From NCBI RefSeq assembly GCF_003076755.1, contig NZ_QDKM01000006.1, positions 62,001 to 126,000 of the forward strand: a stretch of 64,000 bases of DNA, given 5' to 3'. The notes under the pieces were generated by a model. That model did no database searches, was not told the origin of the DNA, and saw only the letters and a program-made list of their open reading frames with translations. The position numbers and the translations under genes are program-made. Shown here one piece after another: positions 8,556 to 16,143 of this stretch (position 1 is its first letter; every line of letters starts with the position of its first letter). Source of the stretch: Pararhodobacter oceanensis (GTDB taxonomy: Bacteria > Pseudomonadota > Alphaproteobacteria > Rhodobacterales > Rhodobacteraceae).

Positions 8556-9312
8556 TACCTCGCCCATCAACCTGCCGCGCAAAGCCGATGCGCAGGGGGT
8601 CTTGCGGCACGCGCTCTCGGGCGCGCTGGGTCGCATTGCCATGGTCTCCAGCTTTGGCGCCGAAAGCGTGGTGCTCTTGCATATGGTGGCGCAGATCGCC
8701 CCCGCGACGCCGGTGATCTTCATCGACACGCTGATGCTGTTCCCCGAGACGCTGGCCTACCAGCGCGAGGTCGCGGAGCGTTTGCAGCTTAGTGATCTGC
8801 GCATCATCCAGCCCGACCCCGAGGCGCTGTTTGCCAAAGACCCCGACGGCATCCTGCATCTGGCCGAGCCCGACGCCTGCTGCGATCTGCGCAAGACCCA
8901 AGTGCTGGACAAGGCGCTCACCGGCTTCGACGGCTGGATCACTGGTCGCAAGCGCTTTCAGGGCGCCTCGCGCGCCACTCTCGAACCCTATGAGCGCGAC
9001 GCCGCGACGGGGCTGATCAAGGTCAACCCGCTTGCCGATTGGGATATCGCCCGCATCCGCGCTTACCGCGAGGCGCACGACCTGCCACCGCATCCGCTGG
9101 TCGCCAAGGGCTTCCAGTCGATCGGCTGCGCGCCCTGCACCTCGCCGGTGGCGGCGGGCGAAGACCCCCGCGCCGGACGCTGGCGCGGGCAAGAGAAAAT
9201 CGAATGCGGCATCCATGTGCAGGATGGCCGCGTGATCCGGGGCAAGGACCTGGTGGGCCAAGAATTGCCCGGCACAGAATTGCCGACCAAGCTAAGGGGA
9301 AAAGTCGCATGA
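8545..9312 (+). CDS. cysH: Phosphoadenylyl/adenylyl-sulfate reductase
   Basis: A 255-residue reductase that turns activated sulfate into sulfite with thioredoxin electrons. It carries the CC...CXXC set that binds a [4Fe-4S] cluster (Cys112-Cys113, Cys195 and Cys198) and the catalytic C-terminal ECGIH cysteine (Cys221). The cluster motif marks the type that uses adenylyl sulfate (APS) rather than PAPS (established for this family). The PP-loop region has MVSSFGAESVVLLHM, and the product-binding segment is ITGRKRFQGASR. The start at 8545 is supported by AGGAGG seven bases upstream. It overlaps the reductase gene before it and the DUF934 gene after it (ATGA), so translation is coupled. Confidence 0.92.
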   Translation: MPRDTSPINLPRKADAQGVLRHALSGALGRIAMVSSFGAESVVLLHMVAQIAPATPVIFIDTLMLFPETLAYQREVAERLQLSDLRIIQPDPEALFAKDPDGILHLAEPDACCDLRKTQVLDKALTGFDGWITGRKRFQGASRATLEPYERDAATGLIKVNPLADWDIARIRAYREAHDLPPHPLVAKGFQSIGCAPCTSPVAAGEDPRAGRWRGQEKIECGIHVQDGRVIRGKDLVGQELPGTELPTKLRGKVA

Positions 9313-9686
9313 GCATCATCGTCACCGACAGCGGTTTCGCGCCCGACGGGTTCAACGGCACATGGTTCGATCTCGCCCCCGATGTCGATCTCGAGGCGCT
9401 GGAAGGCCAACTTGCCGAGACCTCCGCGATCCGCATCAGCTTTGGCTCCTTCGCCGATGGGCGCGGGTTCTCCTTGGCCTCATGGCTGCGCGCCAAGGGC
9501 TTTGAGGGCCGCCTGCGCGCCTGTGGCCATGTGCTCGCCGATCAATACGCGATGGCGCGGCGCTCGGGGTTTGACGAGGTCGAGATCGACGAGGCGCTCG
9601 CCGCCCGCCAACCCGCCGAACACTGGCGCGCCCGCGCCGATTGGCAGACCCATGACTACCGCAAACGCCTGCGCAGGAGCGCCTGA
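9309..9686 (+). CDS. DUF934 domain protein
   Basis: A 125-residue DUF934 protein, coupled to cysH by a four-base ATGA overlap and to fpr by TGATG. It contains the conserved stretch RISFGSFADGRGFSLASWLR and a C-terminal HWRARADWQTHDYRKRL. DUF934 genes sit next to sulfite reductase genes in many Proteobacteria, and some fusions link the two, so it is probably a subunit or maturation factor of sulfite reduction. No catalytic residues are recognised. Confidence 0.88.
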   Translation: MSIIVTDSGFAPDGFNGTWFDLAPDVDLEALEGQLAETSAIRISFGSFADGRGFSLASWLRAKGFEGRLRACGHVLADQYAMARRSGFDEVEIDEALAARQPAEHWRARADWQTHDYRKRLRRSA

Positions 9687-10471
9687 TGAACCAACATATC
9701 CGCCCCGATCTGCAAACCGTCACCGCGGTGCGGCACTGGACCGACAGCCTGTTTTCCTTTCGCGTCACCCGCCCTGCAAGCCTGCGGTTTCGCTCCGGTG
9801 AATTCGTCATGATCGGCTTGCCCAGCGCCGAGGGCAAACCGGTGCTGCGCGCCTATTCCATCGCCTCGCCGTCTTGGGATGACGAGTTGGAGTTCTACTC
9901 GATCAAAGTCCCCGATGGCCCGCTGACCAGCCGGTTGCAGCACATCCAGCCCGGCGATCCCCTGATCCTGCGCCCCAAACCCGTCGGCACGCTGGTCCAT
10001 GACGCGCTTTTGCCCGGCGAGCGGCTTTGGCTCCTCGCCACCGGCACCGGTTTCGCCCCTTTCGCCAGCCTCCTGCGCGATCCCGAGACATGGGAGAAAA
10101 ACGCGCAGGTGGTAATGATGCACACCTGCCGCGACTACGCCGATCTGGCTTACGGTCAGGAACTGGTGAACTCGCTGCAAGCCGACCCGCTGATCGGCGA
10201 ATTGGTGGCGGATAAACTGCGCTATTACCCGACGACGACTCGCGAGACCTCGCCCTATATGGGACGGATCACCGAGACGCTCGCCTCGGGGCAGGTGTTC
10301 CGCGACCTCGGGCTCGAGGCGCCACTCGACCCCGCCCGCGACCGCGCCATGGTCTGCGGCTCCTTGGCGTTCAACAAGGATATCTCGGCGCTCTTGGAAG
10401 GGTTTGGCCTGCGTGAAGGCTCGAATTCCGCCCCGGCTGATTTCGTCATCGAAAAGGCTTTCGTCGGCTAA
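9686..10471 (+). CDS. fpr: Ferredoxin/flavodoxin--NADP+ reductase
   Basis: A 261-residue FAD enzyme that transfers electrons between NADPH and ferredoxin or flavodoxin. The FAD site is the RAYSIAS motif near residue 55, the NADP site is TGTGFAPFASLLRD near residue 115, and the short C-terminal tail FVIEKAFVG matches bacterial (not plastid) reductases. As the last gene of the operon it probably provides reducing power to the sulfite reductase, although Fpr enzymes also serve oxidative-stress defence. The stop codon is followed after five bases by a repeat C hairpin that may end the transcript. Confidence 0.92.
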   Translation: MNQHIRPDLQTVTAVRHWTDSLFSFRVTRPASLRFRSGEFVMIGLPSAEGKPVLRAYSIASPSWDDELEFYSIKVPDGPLTSRLQHIQPGDPLILRPKPVGTLVHDALLPGERLWLLATGTGFAPFASLLRDPETWEKNAQVVMMHTCRDYADLAYGQELVNSLQADPLIGELVADKLRYYPTTTRETSPYMGRITETLASGQVFRDLGLEAPLDPARDRAMVCGSLAFNKDISALLEGFGLREGSNSAPADFVIEKAFVG

Positions 10472-10476
10472 CCCAA

Positions 10477-10504
10477 GGTGCGTGCAAAGCACACACCCTA
10501 CGGC
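10477..10504 (-). repeat. Repeat C, copy 1 (28 bp, inverted relative to copy 2)
   Basis: Reads GGTGCGTGCAAAGC followed by ACACACCCTACGGC, so it can fold into a hairpin with an AAA loop. Its reverse complement matches copy 2 at 11078-11105 over all 28 bases. It starts five bases after the fpr stop codon, a position that would suit a transcription terminator. Confidence 0.85.
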
Positions 10505-10573
10505 TGGCGCACGCGTCCCTCCGCAGCGCCGGAGCCGCGTCTGTAAGCGATCTCCATCGCACGCACCCCTCAA

Positions 10574-10723
10574 GCCCGGCCCCACCCCGGGCCGGGCCGC
10601 GCCCGCCCCTCCCCCCGGGAGGGCGCATTCGCGATGCCATTCACTGCGCAACCGGCACGAGTGCTTTGAGGCGATCCGCATTGCGGCAAGGACAGTGCGC
10701 CCACCCAGGGTCAGGCGCGTCCC
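10574..10723 (+). repeat. Repeat A, copy 1 (about 150 bp)
   Basis: Begins with a GC-rich hairpin (GCCCGG...CCGGGC), continues with CCTCCCCCCGGGAGG as a second hairpin and GGGCGCATTCGCGATG, then GAGTGCTTTGAGGCGATC, and ends with CGCCCACCCAGGGTCAGG. It is one of six related copies in the window. The gap 10472-11116 consists of this copy, copy 2 and the flanking C repeats, with short unmatched spacers; I see no gene in it. Confidence 0.85.
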
Positions 10724-10846
10724 TTCTCACGTCTCCTCACACTTGGCCCTGACAGGCAAGCGCGACGGGGACGTGCCGACCGCAGCCTCATTCGCTCACT
10801 GTCCTCGCAACCGCCGTAAGCCATAAGCTTCGCATTTAACCCTTAC

Positions 10847-10992
10847 GCCCGGGCCAACCCCGGGCCGCGCCCGACCCTCCCCGCGGGAGGGCGCACTGGC
10901 GATGACATTCGCCGCTCATCCGGCATGAGTGCTTTCAGGCGATCCGCGTTGCGGCAAGGACAGTGCGCCCACCCATGGTCAGGCGCGGCCCT
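10847..10992 (+). repeat. Repeat A, copy 2
   Basis: The closest relative of copy 1, 273 bases downstream in the same orientation. Differences include ACTGGCGATGAC for ATTCGCGATGCC and CACCCATGG for CACCCAGGG. The shared stretch GCGGCAAGGACAGTGCGCCC is identical in both copies. Confidence 0.85.
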
Positions 10993-11077
10993 TCTCGCGT
11001 CGCTCCACACCTAGCTCTGAAGGGCAAGCGCGACGAAGAACCCGCCGCCGCTGCACCTACTCACCGCCCTCGCAACC

Positions 11078-11105
11078 GCCGTAGGGTGTGTGCTTTGCAC
11101 GCACC
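11078..11105 (+). repeat. Repeat C, copy 2 (28 bp)
   Basis: GCCGTAGGGTGTGTGC followed by TTTGCACGCACC. It is the exact inverted partner of the copy at 10477-10504. On the minus strand it lies 11 bases after the stop codon of the large exported-protein gene. A CCAA tetranucleotide immediately flanks both members of the pair on the outside. Confidence 0.85.
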
Positions 11106-11116
11106 CCAACAGCCCG

Positions 11117-13753
11117 TCACCGCGTGCGTTTTGCCGGGGCGGCGGGGGGTTGTGGCGGCATCTGTCCTGCCAGCATCGCCCGCGCTTCGGCCAGATGCGC
11201 GCCCTGCGGGAAGGCTTTGAGATAGGTCATCGCCGCCTCTCGCGTGCCCGAGGCGAGGACCTGTTGCCAGGCCTCGGCATCGGTTGAGGCGACCTGCGGC
11301 GCGGCCCCACCAGAGCCACCGGTCCCACCACCAGCAGGCACCTGCGCGCCGCCGGAGCCGCGTCGCGCCAGCCAGTTGCGCGCATCGGCGGCATGCAGGC
11401 CCTCGGGATAGGCCGAGAGGAAATCCGCCACCGCCTCGAATGTGCCCAGAGCGCGCGCCTGCGCCCAGGCCTCGGCCTCATCCGCGGGCGATTGCCCCCC
11501 AACCGGCGGCACCTCCACCGGCACTTCCTCGGGCGCGACCTCCACCGGCGGCATCACCACCTCCGGCAGCTGAACCTGCGGCACCTCAACCGCCGCGGCC
11601 TGCTCGAACCGCTCGGGCGTCACCATCGCCAGCCCCGCCAGCACCCGCGCCTCGATCGCCGCCGCGCGTGGCGCCTCGACACCGATATTGGCAATCGCGG
11701 CCCAGATATGCAGCCCGCTGGCGCTCGCCTCATCGCTGATCAGATAGAGCAACTGCCGCGCGCGCATCTCGCCCTCGATCTCGCGCATCTCATGGCTGCG
11801 AAACTGGCGCATCACGCTGGAGCCGATCCGCATCCGTTCATCGGTCATCCCCATCGGCTGGCCGCTCAACCGCGCCAACTCGCTGGCGAATTCCGCGCTT
11901 TCCACCGGCGCTGTGGTGAGCGCCGCGCGCTGGGCGTCGGTGAACACCCGCAGCACCACATCCGAGCCAAGGCCGGTCTCGGCATCGACATTGGTCAGCC
12001 AGATTTCCTGCCGCTCCGCCTCGTCGCGGTCGCGGCGGATCCGCATATCGGCGGGCGCCTCCAGCCGCAGACCAAAGCGCTCGATCACCTGCCAGTCCTC
12101 GGCGGCGACTGCAGCCGTGGCGGCGGCGGCCAGCGCCTCGGGGCTGCGCGCGGCTTCGGCCTCGGCCTGCGCGCGGCGCATCTCGGGTAGCGCCGCGGCC
12201 ATCTCGGCCAGCCCCGCCTCGAACCCCTGCAGACAGGCCTCCGATCCCTCCGGCATCGCCAGCTCCAAAGTGCCGGTGATCGCTTCCATCACAATCGGCG
12301 CGCTGCGCGTCGGCGTGGTCACCACCGCCAAGAGCAGCGCTCCGGCCTCGGGCGCGCAGCCCTGCGTGACCATCGCCTGCGCCCGCATCGGCCCGGCCGC
12401 GCCCATCGGTCCCTCGGCCGCCAGATAGGCGGCGCCGCGGATCACCGTTACCGGCACGCCCGCATGTTCGCCGGTCTCGATGCTGTCGATCGCCGAGAAC
12501 AGCCCCTGAACCGAGGCAACTGCGCCCGCAACCTCGCGGCCGATATCGCCCGCGATCAGCGCGGTATGCGGGCTGTCGGGCGCGGCCTCATGGGCCAGCA
12601 AAACCCAGTGCAAGCCGCTGTCATCAAGGGTGGTCGCCAAAGTCGCCTCGGGGAGCGTCGCGCTGGCATAGGGCGCAAAAAGCGGCGTGTTCGCGGGCGC
12701 GGCAGCCTCGGTGTCAGCGGTATCTGGCAGGGCCTCGCTCGACTCGGTATCGCTCGGCGCGGCAGCGCTGGCATCCGCCGTGCTCGCCTCGGCCTCGGGC
12801 GCTCCTTCCGCACCAGCCCCCGCCTCGCCCGTCTCCTCGATCTGGGCGGCAAAGCGGGTCACCATATCGCCCATGAAGCCGGTCAACTCGGCGGGGCAGG
12901 GGGTGGCATCCTCGGGCCATGACAGCGCCAGCGGTGCCAGCATCGCCTCAAACCCGCCCGCAGGCGCATTATCGGCCCGCGCCGTTGCGGCAATCGCCAA
13001 AGCGCCGCGCCCGTCAACGCAGCTTTGGGTCAGTATCACCCGCACCGCCGCGCTTTGCGCTGCCGGATCGCTGCTGCCATCCGGCGCGCCGGTGCTCGCG
13101 CCCTCGACGATCCACACCGGAATCCCCTGAAACTCGCCCGCTTCGATCGAGGCGGTGCGGGCCAGCACGGTCTGCATATACCGCCCGATCGCCACCGGAC
13201 TGGGGGGCAGGACATCCATCACCAAAAGGGTCAGCGGCTGCTCCGGCGCCGCGGCACTGGCCAGCCTGACATGGGCGTTACGCGCCGTGCCTTCCTGCTC
13301 TGCAATCACCATCCCGGCACCGGGGGTCAGGGTGACCAACCCGTCCAGCAACTGCAGCGTGCGACCTTCAGTGGCACTCTCTGCGCTCTCCTGCGTGACC
13401 GCCCCAGAAGCATCCGCTGCGGGTTCCTCTGCGGCATCCCCTGCCGCATCCCCGGCGACATCCCCGGTGACACCCTCTGTGGTCACCGCAGCCCCCTCCT
13501 CGGCACCCGCCTCGGAGGTTTCGCCCGCAGCAACCTCACCGGTGGCGCTCTCTTGCGCCTGTGCGGCGGCAGGCACAAACGCCAGCAACGACATGGCAAA
13601 AAGCGACGCCCCGAGCACCGAAGCGGTCACCCCTTTTGGCGCCCCCCTTGGCACCCCCCGGGCAGGGCGCTTCAGGCGGTGGGCAGAGAGTGGCGAGGCA
13701 AGGCGGAGGCTCTGAAAAACCGGCTGCGACAAAGGGCGCGAGGCATGTGACAT
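11117..13753 (-). CDS. Large exported protein with repeated domains, function unknown
   Basis: An 878-residue protein. The ATG at 13753 has AAGGA seven bases upstream; a GTG 51 bases earlier has none. A long basic N-region and hydrophobic stretch end in AAAQAQ, a signal peptidase I-like site near residue 70. An acidic Ala/Glu/Gly/Thr linker follows. Three divergent copies of a domain of roughly 150 residues can be traced: the first has IPVWIVEG and ILTQSCVDGRGALAIAA, the second VPVTVIRG and MVTQGCAPEAGALLLAV, the third is more distant. Two C-terminal 40-residue repeats (AEAWAQ...FLSAYPEGLHAADARNWLA and AEAWQQ...YLKAFPQGAHLAEARAMLA) resemble the helical repeats of secreted caspase-associated proteins. 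Function is unknown; it is a single convergent gene. Confidence 0.75.
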   Translation of the reverse strand: MSHASRPLSQPVFQSLRLASPLSAHRLKRPARGVPRGAPKGVTASVLGASLFAMSLLAFVPAAAQAQESATGEVAAGETSEAGAEEGAAVTTEGVTGDVAGDAAGDAAEEPAADASGAVTQESAESATEGRTLQLLDGLVTLTPGAGMVIAEQEGTARNAHVRLASAAAPEQPLTLLVMDVLPPSPVAIGRYMQTVLARTASIEAGEFQGIPVWIVEGASTGAPDGSSDPAAQSAAVRVILTQSCVDGRGALAIAATARADNAPAGGFEAMLAPLALSWPEDATPCPAELTGFMGDMVTRFAAQIEETGEAGAGAEGAPEAEASTADASAAAPSDTESSEALPDTADTEAAAPANTPLFAPYASATLPEATLATTLDDSGLHWVLLAHEAAPDSPHTALIAGDIGREVAGAVASVQGLFSAIDSIETGEHAGVPVTVIRGAAYLAAEGPMGAAGPMRAQAMVTQGCAPEAGALLLAVVTTPTRSAPIVMEAITGTLELAMPEGSEACLQGFEAGLAEMAAALPEMRRAQAEAEAARSPEALAAAATAAVAAEDWQVIERFGLRLEAPADMRIRRDRDEAERQEIWLTNVDAETGLGSDVVLRVFTDAQRAALTTAPVESAEFASELARLSGQPMGMTDERMRIGSSVMRQFRSHEMREIEGEMRARQLLYLISDEASASGLHIWAAIANIGVEAPRAAAIEARVLAGLAMVTPERFEQAAAVEVPQVQLPEVVMPPVEVAPEEVPVEVPPVGGQSPADEAEAWAQARALGTFEAVADFLSAYPEGLHAADARNWLARRGSGGAQVPAGGGTGGSGGAAPQVASTDAEAWQQVLASGTREAAMTYLKAFPQGAHLAEARAMLAGQMPPQPPAAPAKRTR

Positions 13754-14202
13754 AAAATAATCCTTCTGAATCGTCTCGTTCAGCAATGCCTCCGACGATA
13801 TCACCCGAGTGCCATTTGCCTAGTGCTGATTGCCGCGCCGCTGTTCAACAGTTGCACAGCCGAACCCCCGCCACCGAGTCCCACAGCCCGACAGCCACCG
13901 CGAAGGCATCGCGGCCTGAAACCGGCCACCAAGCCCCTATCGCCTGCCAACCGCCACTCGCTACCGGCCGCTAAGGCCACGCCGCCTGCCACCCACGACC
14001 AAACCCCCGCCACTTGCCGCCTGCCATCAAGCCCCCGCCGATTCAGACCCGATGCTGAACCGCGCAGAGGCGCTCCGACACTCGCCCGACCCATGCCCCC
14101 CAGCACCGCTCCCCCCTTGCACCGCGGCCCCGCCGGCGGTAATCGGGCGCGTCGCCAACCGGCGGCCAAGTTTCCGCGCTCCTTGCAAAACCGGATGATC
14201 TG
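13754..14202. other. Intergenic gap upstream of the exported protein and yhhQ
   Basis: About 450 bases between divergent genes. It is Pro/Arg-biased, low-complexity GC-rich DNA. Open frames on both strands lack ribosome sites and conserved features. A seven-base inverted repeat CCGCCGG/CCGGCGG (14130-14165) lies about 40 bases before yhhQ. No preQ1 riboswitch fold or clear promoter was recognised. Confidence 0.4.
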
Positions 14203-14844
14203 ATGACCCAATCCTTCCTTTTCCGCTCCCATCTCCCTGGCATCCTTGCCATGGCCGCGATTGTCGTGGCCTCGAATATCCTTGTGCAATTCCTGCTCGG
14301 CAATTGGCTGACATGGGGGGCGCTGACCTATCCGCTGGCCTTTCTGGTCACCGATGTGATGAACCGCGTCTATGGCGCGGCGGCGGCGCGGCGCGTCGTT
14401 TGGGCGGGGTTTGCCGTCGGCGTCACCTGCTCGCTGATCGGCACCCAGATCCTGCTGCAGGGCGATGGCTACAGCTTCCCCGCGGTGACCCTGCGCGTGG
14501 CACTCGGCTCGGGGCTGGCGTTCCTGTCGGCGCAGATGCTCGATGTGGCGCTCTTTGACCGGCTGCGCGACGGCGCGTGGTGGCGCGCGCCCCTGGCCTC
14601 GACGCTGGTCGGCTCGACGCTGGACACCGCGCTGTTCTTCACCATCGCCTTTTCCGCGACGCTATCCTTCATCGAACCCGGCAACGACACCAGCTGGGCG
14701 ACCGAGGCGCTGCCGCTTCTGGGGCTGGGCCCGATGGTGCCGCTCTGGGTGTCGCTGGCTGTCGCCGATTGGAGCGTGAAACTGGCGCTGGCCCTGCTGG
14801 CGCTGGCCCCGTTTCGCGCAATTGTGCGCAGGTTAACCGCCTGA
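14203..14844 (+). CDS. yhhQ: Queuosine precursor transporter (YhhQ/VUT family)
   Basis: A 213-residue integral membrane protein with about six hydrophobic segments. The family signature LTYPLAFLVTDVMNRVYG lies after the first segment, and a second conserved region is GSTLDTALFFTIAFSAT. Members import queuosine precursors (preQ0/preQ1) for tRNA modification. The start codon follows only a weak ribosome site. It is the last gene before an independent promoter, so it is probably monocistronic. Confidence 0.9.
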   Translation: MTQSFLFRSHLPGILAMAAIVVASNILVQFLLGNWLTWGALTYPLAFLVTDVMNRVYGAAAARRVVWAGFAVGVTCSLIGTQILLQGDGYSFPAVTLRVALGSGLAFLSAQMLDVALFDRLRDGAWWRAPLASTLVGSTLDTALFFTIAFSATLSFIEPGNDTSWATEALPLLGLGPMVPLWVSLAVADWSVKLALALLALAPFRAIVRRLTA

Positions 14845-14859
14845 GCCGGTGAAAAATCT

Positions 14860-14890
14860 TTGACAAACAGAATATCTGTGCCACCATACC
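14860..14890 (+). promoter_or_regulatory. Putative promoter with an internal palindrome, leader-ORF unit
   Basis: A perfect -35 hexamer TTGACA at 14860-14865. The -10 is weak: ACCATA at 14883 (17-bp spacer) or CATACC at 14885 (19-bp spacer). The spacer contains the palindrome ACAGA-ATA-TCTGT (14867-14879), which is well placed to act as a repressor site. Confidence 0.45.
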
Positions 14891-14924
14891 CTTACAGTTC
14901 AACCAGTTGAAAGGAGGTGGTCCA

Positions 14925-14981
14925 GTGTCGAGAGTGATATTGGAGAGAGGTGTCGGGACAGTCAGAGGGAGCGTAAGCTGA
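14925..14981 (+). CDS. 18-residue leader-type peptide with extended Shine-Dalgarno
   Basis: A GTG-initiated ORF encoding MSRVILERGVGTVRGSVS. Its ribosome site, AAAGGAGGTGGTCC at 14910-14923, is complementary to the whole anti-Shine-Dalgarno tail of 16S rRNA except for one wobble position, far stronger than any other site in the window. The ORF is followed by a CCCAAT-TG-ATTGGG hairpin and a terminator at 15054-15080, before arfB starts at 15100. CCATCTCCT at 15035-15043 could pair with AGGAGGTGG of the ribosome site over nine base pairs, one of them G-U. The unit could be a leader peptide controlling arfB or a small RNA gene with its own product. I do not recognise a named family. Confidence 0.5.
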   Translation: MSRVILERGVGTVRGSVS

Positions 14982-15053
14982 CGGCAGCCCGCAGGGCACG
15001 CTACCCAATTGATTGGGCCTGTTTCTAACCGGCTCCATCTCCTGAAGCTCGTG

Positions 15054-15080
15054 AGGGCCGCTCGTTGATCGGGCGGCCCT
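15054..15080 (+). terminator. Terminator or attenuator between the leader ORF and arfB
   Basis: An eight-base-pair stem, AGGGCCGC with GCGGCCCT, around an 11-base loop, followed by a short TTCG. It lies 20 bases before the arfB start, so read-through would be needed if arfB shares the upstream promoter. Confidence 0.55.
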
Positions 15081-15099
15081 TTCGATAGGATAAGACCAT

Positions 15100-15522
15100 A
15101 TGCGCATCAATGACGAGATCACCATTCAGGACTGGGAACTGACCGAGAGCTTCACCCGCGCTTCCGGTCCCGGTGGGCAGAATGTCAACAAAGTCTCCAC
15201 CGCGGTCGAACTGCGGTTCGAGGCCGCGCGCAGCCCCGCGCTGACGCCTGCGGTCAAGCAACGGCTCAAACGGCTGGCAGGTCGCCGCTGGAGCGCCGAT
15301 GGCGCGCTGCTCCTGCGCGTCGAGGACACCCGCAGTCAGGCCCGCAACCGCGAAATCGCCCGCGAACGCCTCGCCGAGATGATCCGCCAAGCGCTGGTCG
15401 CCCCGCGCCGCCGCATCGCCACCAAGCCGACCTACGGCAGCCAAAGACGGCGGCTCGAGGGCAAGACACGGCGCGGCGCGATCAAATCCCTGCGGGGTCG
15501 AGTTGACGGCGAGGGGGAGTAG
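15100..15522 (+). CDS. arfB: Peptidyl-tRNA hydrolase / alternative ribosome rescue factor ArfB
   Basis: A 140-residue release-factor-like protein. The catalytic GGQ motif is in RASGPGGQNVNKVSTAVELR near residue 26, and the C-terminal tail is very basic (RRRIATKPTYGSQRRRLEGK), as needed to enter the mRNA channel of stalled ribosomes. ArfB hydrolyses peptidyl-tRNA on non-stop ribosomes as a backup to trans-translation. The start at 15100 follows AGGA at about eight bases. It lacks the codon-recognition domains of RF1/RF2. The preceding leader unit may regulate it. Confidence 0.92.
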   Translation: MRINDEITIQDWELTESFTRASGPGGQNVNKVSTAVELRFEAARSPALTPAVKQRLKRLAGRRWSADGALLLRVEDTRSQARNREIARERLAEMIRQALVAPRRRIATKPTYGSQRRRLEGKTRRGAIKSLRGRVDGEGE

Positions 15523-15533
15523 GCGCATATTCC

Positions 15534-15563
15534 TGTGGATAACGCCGCAAAACCTGTGGATAA
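15534..15563 (+). promoter_or_regulatory. Two consensus DnaA boxes
   Basis: TGTGGATAA occurs at 15534-15542 and again at 15555-15563. Both are exact matches to the DnaA box (TTATCCACA on the other strand), and their starts are 21 bp apart, two helical turns, in the same orientation. They lie in the 89-bp gap between arfB and the Nudix gene. Two boxes alone do not make an origin, so a DnaA-dependent regulatory site is more likely. Confidence 0.6.
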
Positions 15564-15611
15564 AATCACAAAAGACCCCGCAACAGGGGCATTCGGGCGA
15601 CAGGCACAGAT

Positions 15612-16067
15612 ATGAAACTCAACGCAATGACCACTTTCCGCGACTATGTCGAGCCGGTGTTTCGCCGGCCGAATTACGTTCAAACCGGCGCGCTCTGCCT
15701 GCGCCAGACCGAGGCCGGGCGCGAGGTGCTTCTGGTCACCTCGCTCGGCGGCAAACGCTGGATCGTGCCCAAGGGCTGGCCGATGAAAAACCGCACGCTG
15801 GCCGAGGCCGCGCAGCAAGAGGCATGGGAGGAAGCGGGCGTCAAAGGCCGCGTCGAGGACAGCAGCCTCGGCACCTTCTCCTATCGCAAACTGGTCAAGG
15901 GCGGCATTCCGGTGACCTGCGACTGCGAACTCTTCACCCTGCAAGTCGATGAGATCGCCGAGGATTGGCCCGAGCGCAAGATCCGCAACCGCGCCTGGAT
16001 GACCATCAACCAAGCGATCGAGGCTGTGTCCGAAGAGGGTCTGCGCGAAATATTACGCGCGCTGTAA
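15612..16067 (+). CDS. Nudix hydrolase
   Basis: A 151-residue Nudix hydrolase. The Nudix box runs from GWPMKNRTLAEAAQQEAWEE to AGV, near residues 55-77, with the metal-binding Glu residues in place. Preceding residues KRWIVPKG match the DIPP/diadenosine polyphosphate-type branch, so a dinucleoside or inositol polyphosphate substrate is plausible but not proven. Two possible starts exist (15612 and 15627); neither has a strong ribosome site, and the first is kept. The gene follows a pair of DnaA boxes. Confidence 0.88.
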   Translation: MKLNAMTTFRDYVEPVFRRPNYVQTGALCLRQTEAGREVLLVTSLGGKRWIVPKGWPMKNRTLAEAAQQEAWEEAGVKGRVEDSSLGTFSYRKLVKGGIPVTCDCELFTLQVDEIAEDWPERKIRNRAWMTINQAIEAVSEEGLREILRAL

Positions 16068-16143
16068 AGCCAAAAACGTTGTTCTTGGCGGGTAAACAGG
16101 CTAGGGCGCTTCGCAAGTGACATGCGAACCCAAGGAGACAGCG

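Noticed and set aside
13754-14202. preQ1 riboswitch before the queuosine-precursor transporter
   Set aside because: No conserved preQ1 aptamer core or A-rich tail was seen in the leader.
13823-14203. A proline-rich frame just before yhhQ, starting MLIAAPLFNSC, which looks a little like a lipoprotein signal
   Set aside because: No ribosome site, no proper hydrophobic core, and a low-complexity Pro/Arg product.
15523-15611. The DnaA box pair as a chromosomal replication origin
   Set aside because: Only two boxes, no AT-rich unwinding region, and none of the genes usually flanking the origin in Alphaproteobacteria.
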